Positions 57,873 through 64,000 of a stretch of DNA of 64,000 nucleotides are shown piece after piece. The stretch is from assembly GCF_000383595.1 (NCBI RefSeq), contig NZ_KB911581.1, positions 4,310,496-4,374,495 of the forward strand, in the 5' to 3' direction. Both the position numbers and the translations under genes were made by a program. Positions within the stretch are counted from its first letter, which is position 1. Every line of letters begins with the position of its first letter. The notes beneath the pieces were generated by a model. It was given only the letters and a program-made list of their open reading frames with translations, was not told the origin of the DNA and searched no databases. This stretch comes from Streptomyces bottropensis ATCC 25435 (lineage in GTDB: Bacteria > Actinomycetota > Actinomycetes > Streptomycetales > Streptomycetaceae).

Positions 57873-60134
57873 TCAGCCGGCCGCTCGGAACGTCCGCAGT
57901 CGCAGGGAGTTCCCCACGACGAAGACCGAGGAGAAGGCCATGGCGGCCCCGGCGATCATCGGGTTCAACAGGCCGGCCGCCGCGAGCGGCAGGGCGGCCA
58001 CGTTGTAGGCGAAGGCCCAGAACAGGTTGGACCGGATGGTGCCGAGCGTGCGGCGGGCGAGGCGGATGGCGTCGGCCGCCGCGCGCAGATCGCCTCGTAC
58101 GAGGGTCAGGTCGCCGGCCTCGATCGCGGCGTCGGTGCCCGTGCCCATCGCCAGCCCGAGGTCGGCCCGGGCGAGTGCGGCCGCGTCGTTGACGCCGTCG
58201 CCGACCATCGCCACCGAACGGCCCTGGGCCTGCAGGCGCTTGACGACGTCGACCTTGTCCTGCGGCAGCACCTCCGCGATCACGTCCTCGTCGGCGATAC
58301 CGACCTCGCGGGCGACGGACTCGGCCACGGCCCGATTGTCGCCGGTCAGCAGGATCGGCGTGAGGCCGAGCGCGCGCAGCCGGGTGATCGCCTCCGCGCT
58401 GGTCTCCTTCACCGCGTCGGCGACTTCGAGGACCGCGCGGGCCTGGCCGTCCCAGGCGACCACGATGGCCGTACGCCCGGACGCCTCGGCCTGTGCCCGC
58501 GCCCGTGCCAGGCTGTCGGGCAGCTGCACGGCCCAGTCGGTGAGGAGCCGTTCGCGGCCGACGAGGACCGCGTGGCCGTCGACGATCCCTTGCACACCGA
58601 GGCCGGGGACGTTCGCGAAGTCCTCCGGCGTGGGCAGGGGGCCGATCCGGTCCAGCGCCGCCTCGGCGACGGCACGAGCCACCGGGTGCTCGGAGGCGTG
58701 TTCCAACGCGCCTGCCAGCCGCAGGACTTCGGCCTCCTCGGTGCCGTCGGCGGGGTGCACGGCCAGCAGGGTCATGCGGCCGGTGGTGACGGTGCCGGTC
58801 TTGTCGAGGACGACGGTGTCGACCGCGCGCGTGGACTCCAGCACCTCGGGCCCCTTGATCAGGATGCCCAGCTGGGCGCCGCGCCCGGTGCCGACCAGCA
58901 GCGCGGTCGGCGTGGCGAGCCCCAGGGCGCAGGGGCAGGCGATGATCAGTACGGCGACGGCGGCGGTGAACGCGGCCGTGAGCCCGGCTCCGTTGCCGAG
59001 CCAGAACCCGGCGGTGCCCAGGGCGAGGGCGATCACGACCGGTACGAAGACGGCGGAGATCCGGTCCGCGAGTCGCTGGGCCGAGGCCTTCCCGTTCTGC
59101 GCGTCCTCCACCAGCTTCGCCATCCGGGCCAGTTGGGTGTCGGCGCCGACCCGGCCGGCCTCGACGACGAGACGGCCGCCGGCGTTGACGGTGGCACCGG
59201 TGACCGGGTCGCCGGCCACGACCTCCACGGGCACGGACTCGCCGGTCAGCAGGGACGCGTCCACCGCGGACGAACCCTCGACGACCGTCCCGTCGGTGGC
59301 GATCTTCTCGCCGGGGCGCACGAGGAAGCGGTCGCCCACGGTCAACTCGGCGACCGGGACCGTCCGTTCGCCCCCGCCGGGCATGAGGACGGTGACGTCC
59401 TTCGCGCCCAGCTCCAGCAGGGCCCGCAGGGCCGCGCCGGCCTTCCGCTTGGAGCGGGCCTCGAAGTAGCGTCCGGCGAGGATGAAGGCGGTCACCCCGG
59501 CCGCGGCCTCCAGATAGATGCTCCCGGCGCCGTCACCCCGGACGATGGTCAGCTCGAAGGGGTGTGTCATGCCCGGCGTGCCCGCCGTCCCGAGGAACAG
59601 CGCCCACAGCGACCAGCTGAACGCGGCCAGGGTGCCGATGGAGATCAGGGTGTCCATGGTGGCGGCACCGTGCCGGGCGTTGGTCCACGCCGCGCGGTGG
59701 AAGGGCCACCCGGCGTACGTCACCACGGGGGCCGCGAGGGTCAGGGACAGCCACTGCCAGTACGCGAACTGCAGCGCGGGAACCATGGCCATCGCGATGA
59801 CGGGGACGGCGAGGACCACCGCCGTGACCAGCCGCTGCCGGAGCGGCAGCAGCGCGTCGCCCTCCGCCTCCTCGGCGCTCCCGGGCTCGGCCCGCGCGGC
59901 CGGCGCGGGCTCCCGTGCCGTGTACCCCGTCGCCTCGACGGTGGCGATCAGGTCCCGTACCGAGACGTCGTCCGCGTAGCTGACCTTCGCCTTCTCGGTG
60001 GCGTAGTTGACCGTGGCCGTGACGCCGTCCATGCGGTTCAGCTTCTTCTCGACCCGGGCCGCGCAGGAGGCGCAGGTCATGCCGCCGATGGTGAGCTCCA
60101 CCGCGGCGGCGGCCCCGGTCCTGGTGATGGTCAT
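57873..60134 (-). CDS. copA: Copper-translocating P-type ATPase
   Basis: 753 residues. One N-terminal heavy-metal domain with GMTCASC (21-24 cysteines), eight membrane helices, SLLTGESVPVE actuator, IIACPCALGLATPTAL ion-binding CPC, VLDKTGTVTTG phosphorylation site, ASEHPVARAVAE (HP motif), LTGDNRAVAES and MVGDGVNDAAALARADLGLAMG hinge. This is a complete class IB Cu(I)-exporter. ATG at 60134 with GAGGAG. Three CsoR-like palindromes lie upstream, so copper derepression is expected. Confidence 0.96.
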   Translation of the reverse strand: MTITRTGAAAAVELTIGGMTCASCAARVEKKLNRMDGVTATVNYATEKAKVSYADDVSVRDLIATVEATGYTAREPAPAARAEPGSAEEAEGDALLPLRQRLVTAVVLAVPVIAMAMVPALQFAYWQWLSLTLAAPVVTYAGWPFHRAAWTNARHGAATMDTLISIGTLAAFSWSLWALFLGTAGTPGMTHPFELTIVRGDGAGSIYLEAAAGVTAFILAGRYFEARSKRKAGAALRALLELGAKDVTVLMPGGGERTVPVAELTVGDRFLVRPGEKIATDGTVVEGSSAVDASLLTGESVPVEVVAGDPVTGATVNAGGRLVVEAGRVGADTQLARMAKLVEDAQNGKASAQRLADRISAVFVPVVIALALGTAGFWLGNGAGLTAAFTAAVAVLIIACPCALGLATPTALLVGTGRGAQLGILIKGPEVLESTRAVDTVVLDKTGTVTTGRMTLLAVHPADGTEEAEVLRLAGALEHASEHPVARAVAEAALDRIGPLPTPEDFANVPGLGVQGIVDGHAVLVGRERLLTDWAVQLPDSLARARAQAEASGRTAIVVAWDGQARAVLEVADAVKETSAEAITRLRALGLTPILLTGDNRAVAESVAREVGIADEDVIAEVLPQDKVDVVKRLQAQGRSVAMVGDGVNDAAALARADLGLAMGTGTDAAIEAGDLTLVRGDLRAAADAIRLARRTLGTIRSNLFWAFAYNVAALPLAAAGLLNPMIAGAAMAFSSVFVVGNSLRLRTFRAAG

Positions 60135-60170
60135 GGCTGCTCCTCGTACCGCGTGGGCGGCTTGTGGATC

Positions 60171-60191
60171 GTATACGGGGTGGGGGTATTC
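60171..60191. promoter_or_regulatory. CsoR-like site 1 (copA side)
   Basis: GTATAC followed by GGGGTGGGGGTATTC: runs of G between TATAC and GTAT ends, as at CsoR copper-repressor sites. Nearest to the copA start (37 nt). Confidence 0.55.
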
Positions 60192-60204
60192 TGTGACCAT
60201 CCCT

Positions 60205-60224
60205 GTATACCCCGGGAGGGTATC
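60205..60224. promoter_or_regulatory. CsoR-like site 2
   Basis: GTATACCCCGGGAGGGTATC: GTATACCC-N4-GAGGGTATC half-symmetry like copper-repressor CsoR boxes, centred between the divergent copA and metal-binding-protein genes. Confidence 0.65.
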
Positions 60225-60253
60225 AACGGCAAGTTGCTCCCGTCGCTTGACTT

Positions 60254-60272
60254 GGTACCCCCCAGGGGTATC
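60254..60272. promoter_or_regulatory. CsoR-like site 3
   Basis: GGTACCCCCCAGGGGTATC contains TACCCC-CCA-GGGGTA, a perfect inverted repeat, the best CsoR-like match. It directly follows TTGACT at 60247-60252 and would cover the promoter of the plus-strand gene. Confidence 0.72.
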
Positions 60273-60310
60273 GTGAGCTGTGAGAAGACCCGCCCTCGAA
60301 GGAGACGTCC

Positions 60311-61306
60311 ATGAACACCGGACTCAGGATCACCGCGTTCGCCGCCGCGCTGGCCGCCACGTTCGGCACCGCCTACGGCGTGGGCAGGGGTGTCGACCGT
60401 GTCGTCCCGGACGCCGCGGAGGAAGCCGGGAGCCATGAGAGCGCGCCCGGCCGCCACGGCGGTCACACCGAGCAGTCGCCCGGGCCCGGAAAGGGCGGGG
60501 GCGGCGACGCCCCGGCCGCGGCCGGCGGACTGCAGATCTCCGCGGGGGGCCACACCCTCGACCTGCGGACGCCCGGCGTCACCGCCGGGCAGCGCACCGA
60601 CCTGCGGTTCGTCGTCCGGGACGAGGACGGCCGCGCCGTCACCGCCTACCAGCGCGAGCACGACAAGGAACTCCACCTCATCGTCGCCTCACGCGACCTG
60701 GTCACCTACCGCCATCTGCATCCCACCCGCGCGGCCGACGGCACCTGGAGCACCCCCGTCGACCTGCCGGAGGCGGGCGGCTACCGGGTGTTCGCCGACT
60801 TCACCCCGGCCGGCAAGGACGCCGAGAACCTCACGCTCGGCGCCGACCTCGCCGTCTCGGGCGTCTACAAGCCGCACAAGCTGCCCGCGCCGAGCGACAC
60901 CGCCGAGGTCAACGGCTACGAGGTCGAGCTGGACGGCGGCCTGCGCCCGGGCGCCGCGAGCGAACTCAGGCTCAAGGTCTCCCGTGACGGCAGGCCCGTC
61001 ACCGACCTTGAGCCCTACCTCGGCGCCTACGGCCACCTGGTCGCCCTGCGCTCCGGCGACCTCGCCTACCTGCATGTGCACCCGGGCGGCGAGCCCGGCG
61101 ACGGCACCACCGCACCCGGCCCGGAGGTGTCCTTCACCGCCACCGCGCCGAGCGCCGGCGCCTACCGCCTGTTCCTCGACTTCAAGCACGAGGGAAAGGT
61201 CCACACGGCCGCGTTCACGGTCCGCACGGGCGCCGCTGACGCGCCCGAGGAGGCACCCGGGGAGACGCCCGAAAGCCCCGAAAGCCCGGCCGGCCACTCC
61301 CACTGA
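60311..61306 (+). CDS. Secreted metal-binding domain protein
   Basis: 331 residues. N-terminal signal or anchor segment (LRITAFAAALAATFGTAYGVG), a His/Gly-rich linker (HESAPGRHGGHTEQ) that could bind metal, then two beta-sandwich segments: HDKELHLIVASRDLVTYRHLHPTRAADGTWS and GHLVALRSGDLAYLHVHPGGEP, both rich in His motifs (HLHP, HVHP), and a terminal HSH. No enzyme signature. Divergent from copA across CsoR-like sites, so a role in copper binding at the cell surface is likely. Confidence 0.85.
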   Translation: MNTGLRITAFAAALAATFGTAYGVGRGVDRVVPDAAEEAGSHESAPGRHGGHTEQSPGPGKGGGGDAPAAAGGLQISAGGHTLDLRTPGVTAGQRTDLRFVVRDEDGRAVTAYQREHDKELHLIVASRDLVTYRHLHPTRAADGTWSTPVDLPEAGGYRVFADFTPAGKDAENLTLGADLAVSGVYKPHKLPAPSDTAEVNGYEVELDGGLRPGAASELRLKVSRDGRPVTDLEPYLGAYGHLVALRSGDLAYLHVHPGGEPGDGTTAPGPEVSFTATAPSAGAYRLFLDFKHEGKVHTAAFTVRTGAADAPEEAPGETPESPESPAGHSH

Positions 61307-61339
61307 GCAGCGGTGACACCGGCCCCCGCCCGCTCGGAC

Positions 61340-62842
61340 CTACACGCCGTCGCCCGTCACCACCGGCGGGCGCCGCTCCCCGACCCGTGTCACCCGCTCG
61401 AAGGCGTGCCCGGCCTTCAGGACGGACCAGTCCCGCCGGTGCGGGCCCACGATCTGCAACCCGACCGGCAGGCCCCGCGGGGTGAACCCGGCCGGGACGG
61501 ACAGGGCGGGGCAGCCCGTGACCGAGATCAGGTACGCCGAGCGCATCCAGTCGAGATAGGTCTCCATGGGGGTGCCGTCGATCACCGTCGGGTAGGCCAG
61601 CTCGATGGCGAAGGGAGCGACCTGGCTGACCGGCAGCAACAGCAGGTCGTACCGCTCGAAGAACTCGCGGACCCGGTGGAAGAGGGCACCGTGCAGCGCC
61701 TGTGCCCGCCCGAGGTCGGGTCCGCCGAGCCTGCGGCCCTGCTCGATGTTCCAGATCACGTCCGGGGCCAGCCGGTCGCGGTGGGCGTCCAGCAGCGGCC
61801 CGTAGGAGAGTTCCACCTGCCAGGCCCGCTGGGCGAGGAACACCTCGTCGGCGCCGGTGAGGTCCGGGCAGGCCTCCTCGACGTCGCAGCCCAGGGCGGC
61901 GAACGTCTCCGCCGCCGGGCGCAGCGCCTCCCGTACCTCCGGGTCGACGGGCACCCGCCCGCCGAGATCGGGTGACCAGGCGACCCGCAACCCCTTGAGA
62001 CCGCCGTCGAGTTGCCAGGCGAAGGTGGAACCGGGCGTCTGCAGGGAGCGCGGGTCGCGGGGATCGGGCCCGGCCAGCACCGACAGGGCCAGGGCGACGT
62101 CCGCCACGGTCCGGGCCATCGGCCCCTTCACCGACAACTGGCCCCACGGTGCCTTGTCCGGCCAGGACGGCACCCGGCCCGGCGACGGACGCAGCCCGAC
62201 GACGTTGTTGAAGGAGGCGGGGTTGCGCAGCGAACCACCGGTGTCGCTGCCGTCGGCGAGGGGCTGCATCCCGCACGCCAGGGCGGCGCCCGCCCCGCCG
62301 CTGCTGCCGCCCGCGCTGCGGGAGAGGTCGTAGGGGTTGCGGGTGGCCCCGAACACGGGGTTGACGGTGTGCGAACCCAGGCCCAGTTCGGGGACGTTGG
62401 TCTTGCCGAGCGTGATCGCCCCCGCCTTCCGCAGCCGCTCGACGACCAAGTGGTCGCGGTCCGGCACCCGGTCGGCGAAGATCGGTGAACCCGACGTCGT
62501 CCGGATGCCGGCGGTGTCGTGCAGGTCCTTGTGTGCGACGGGCAGCCCGTGCAGCGGGCCGACCCGCTCCCCGGCGGCCATCCGGTCGTCCGCCTCGGCC
62601 GCCCGCTCCAGCGCCCGCTCCGCCACCAGCGTCACGATCGCGTTCACCGCCGGATTGACCGTCTCGATCCGTTCCAGATGTGCCGTCATCACCTCCCGCG
62701 CGGACAGCTCGCGGCGTGCCAGCGCGACGGAGATTTCGTACGCGGTCCGGAAGCACAGGTCGTCCGTCTCGTCCGCGTCGCCCGTGGGGTTCACGGGGTA
62801 CTGCGTGGGGTGGTCGACGAGCTGGTTCACGAGGTGGTTCAC
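61340..62842 (-). CDS. Amidase signature family protein
   Basis: 500 residues. Amidase signature: GLPVAHKDLHDTAGIRTTSGSPIF (catalytic Lys), AGGSSGGAGAALACGMQPLADGSDTGGSLRNPASF (cis-Ser and nucleophile Ser), CDVEEACPDL and VTGCPALSVPAGFTPRGLPVGLQIVG at the end. Ser-Ser-Lys triad is complete. Hydrolyses a C-N amide, substrate unknown. GTG 62842 overlaps the TGA of the upstream Nramp-like gene (GTGA), so the genes are coupled and may import then hydrolyse one compound, which is inference. Confidence 0.93.
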   Translation of the reverse strand: MNHLVNQLVDHPTQYPVNPTGDADETDDLCFRTAYEISVALARRELSAREVMTAHLERIETVNPAVNAIVTLVAERALERAAEADDRMAAGERVGPLHGLPVAHKDLHDTAGIRTTSGSPIFADRVPDRDHLVVERLRKAGAITLGKTNVPELGLGSHTVNPVFGATRNPYDLSRSAGGSSGGAGAALACGMQPLADGSDTGGSLRNPASFNNVVGLRPSPGRVPSWPDKAPWGQLSVKGPMARTVADVALALSVLAGPDPRDPRSLQTPGSTFAWQLDGGLKGLRVAWSPDLGGRVPVDPEVREALRPAAETFAALGCDVEEACPDLTGADEVFLAQRAWQVELSYGPLLDAHRDRLAPDVIWNIEQGRRLGGPDLGRAQALHGALFHRVREFFERYDLLLLPVSQVAPFAIELAYPTVIDGTPMETYLDWMRSAYLISVTGCPALSVPAGFTPRGLPVGLQIVGPHRRDWSVLKAGHAFERVTRVGERRPPVVTGDGV

Positions 62843-64000
62843 GCCCCTCCCAGGGAGTCCTTGAGCTGGACGGCCGCGAGCACCCCGAAGAGCACGAAGG
62901 ACCCGCCCAGCAGTACGTTCGAGGTGATCGGGTTGCGCAGCGCCGGCTCCACGCGGCGGCGGTTGAGCAGCACCAGCAGCGCGCCCGCGAGCAGCGGCAG
63001 GATCAGCGAGCCGACGGCGGCGTAGGTGAGCACCAGGGACACCGGTCGGCCCAGGAAGGTGACGGCGACCGCGGCGAGGGCGCAGTAGAGGAGGAAGGCA
63101 CGGAACGGGCGGCCGTTCTGCGCGATGTGGGGTTCCGCCTCGGCGTCCGGGATGCCGCGCACCGCGCGCAGCGAGTCGGCGAGCAGGTAGCACAGGCCGT
63201 TGAAGCCGCCGACGAGCGCGCTCAGGGTCACCAGGAAGAACGTCCCCAGGAACAGCACCCGTGCCACCGACCCCAGATCGGCGCCGAGCGGGTCGGCGAG
63301 CGCGGCGAGACCGTCGCTGCCGGTGATGCTCTGGCCCGTCCCGTACAGCAGGCCCGTGCCCACCACCGTCGTGCACAGCACGAACAGCAGCGTCACGCCG
63401 TAGCTCAGGGCCGAGTCCGCCCGCACGAGCCGCAACCGGCTCCGGTCCGCCCAGCCCTTCTCGCGCACCCAGTAGCTGTACGAGGCGATCCCGGCCGTCC
63501 CGCCCACCCCGCCGACCAGCGCCAGCACCGTGACGACGTCACCCTCCGGCAGCCTCGGGCGCAGGGTGCCGAGCAGGCCGGGCAGGTCGTCGGCGGTGGC
63601 GAGCGTGGCCACCGCGAGGACGGCCATGCCGAGGAACTTGGCGAGCATGAAGACGCTCATCACCCGTTCGAACACCGTGTACCGCCCGGCGTACACGATC
63701 GCGGCCGCCGCCAGCGCGATCGTCACGCCGACGGGCCTGACCGGCAGTACGGGGAACAGCGTGGACAGCGCCAGGGACGCCACCGAGCTGAGCGCGGCCC
63801 CGTAGAGCAGGCCGATCACCAGGACGAACAGCAGGAACGCCGCCGGGAGCCAGCGGGCGGCCGACCTCAGGCTCCCGATCACCGTCTGCCCGGTCGCCAG
63901 ATACAGCCGGCCCACCGCCTCGGTGAGCGCGTACTTCAGCACGACACCGATGACGATGGCCCACATCAGCGCCATCCCGTACCCGGCGGCGCCGGCGAGC
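62839..64000 (-). CDS. Nramp-like divalent metal/solute transporter (5' truncated)
   Basis: 387 codons in window; the frame stays open at the right edge (AGAAGYGMALMWAIVIGVVLKYALTEAVGRLYLATG), so the N-terminus is outside. About nine to ten membrane helices remain. The helix pattern and the GGVGGTAGIASYSYWVREKGW and FNGLCYLLADSLRAVRG segments resemble Nramp-family transporters. The canonical DPGN metal motif would be outside the window, so substrate cannot be checked. Coupled to the amidase by GTGA. Confidence 0.78.
   Translation of the reverse strand, partial: LAGAAGYGMALMWAIVIGVVLKYALTEAVGRLYLATGQTVIGSLRSAARWLPAAFLLFVLVIGLLYGAALSSVASLALSTLFPVLPVRPVGVTIALAAAAIVYAGRYTVFERVMSVFMLAKFLGMAVLAVATLATADDLPGLLGTLRPRLPEGDVVTVLALVGGVGGTAGIASYSYWVREKGWADRSRLRLVRADSALSYGVTLLFVLCTTVVGTGLLYGTGQSITGSDGLAALADPLGADLGSVARVLFLGTFFLVTLSALVGGFNGLCYLLADSLRAVRGIPDAEAEPHIAQNGRPFRAFLLYCALAAVAVTFLGRPVSLVLTYAAVGSLILPLLAGALLVLLNRRRVEPALRNPITSNVLLGGSFVLFGVLAAVQLKDSLGGA

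Noticed and set aside
1..64000. tRNA genes, CRISPR arrays, IS elements, attachment sites
   Set aside because: No T-loop GGTTCGAATCC-like context with cloverleaf, no regularly spaced repeat-spacer array, no transposase or integrase frame found.

Overview
The window is chromosomal DNA from a high-GC actinobacterium, almost certainly a Streptomyces. The evidence is very high GC with strong third-position GC bias, frequent GTG and TTG starts, stop/start overlaps such as ATGA and GTGA, many Streptomyces-restricted DUF families (DUF6243, DUF6214, DUF6421, DUF6332, DUF6986) and Streptomyces-type leader peptides. I see no rRNA, tRNA, prophage, insertion sequence or CRISPR array. The content looks like a gene-dense chromosome with an accessory flavour: many one- and two-gene transcription units on both strands, each with its own regulator.

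Layout. 0-5 kb: the 3' end of a phenylacetate catabolic operon (paaD, paaE), an Lrp regulator, an FUSC-type membrane protein and a beta-propeller lactonase. 5-11 kb: a CbiX-like chelatase, an N-acetylglucosamine-kinase-like protein, a decayed uracil-DNA glycosylase remnant beside an intact ung, a BNR-repeat protein and small membrane or soluble proteins. 11-16 kb: a secreted plant-polysaccharide cluster (PL3 and PL1 pectate lyases, esterase plus CBM2, SGNH hydrolase) with LacI/CebR-like operators in the central divergent region. 16-27 kb: FprA-type reductase, DUF305 lipoprotein and LVIVD-repeat secreted protein as a divergent pair, HAD and PAP2 phosphatases, M56 protease with DUF5134 protein, MarR, two VOC proteins, GNAT and GDPD. 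28-32 kb: a tight DUF6421 / SDR / PLP-lyase operon, then a transglutaminase-like gene that appears leaderless and an acyltransferase. 33-41 kb: DUF4395 / thioredoxin divergent pair, leader peptide plus flavin reductase, etfBA, secreted endonuclease-fold protein, DUF6986 aldolase-like protein and a receptor Ser/Thr kinase. 41-48 kb: LacI / ROK sugar-kinase locus, a P-loop kinase-Nudix fusion, M20 dipeptidase and a geranylgeranyl-reductase-type flavoprotein. 48-52 kb: a deazaflavin-type oxidoreductase and a TetR gene flanking an array of palindromic sites with 19-bp spacing, then a broken two-component system. 51.7-54.4 kb: a graspetide (ATP-grasp RiPP) pair tgmA-tgmB next to an MFS exporter. 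54.5-57.5 kb: a cysteine/RRHVD-type leader ORF in front of two FMN-dependent monooxygenases, the second broken at a C7 tract. 57.9-61.3 kb: copper ATPase and secreted metal-binding protein, divergent around CsoR-like sites. 61.3-64 kb: an amidase coupled to a truncated Nramp-like transporter.

How genes work together. PaaDE act with PaaABC, which should lie just upstream, in phenylacetyl-CoA epoxidation. EtfBA feeds electrons from acyl-CoA dehydrogenases. The four secreted carbohydrate-active proteins would attack pectin and esterified hemicellulose. The ATPase and its partner would handle copper. TgmB is expected to macrocyclise TgmA by omega-ester or amide links. Best candidates for something little described: the tgmAB locus with no methyltransferase beside it, the 19-bp-period operator array, the DUF6421 operon, and the leader ORF overlapping the monooxygenase gene.
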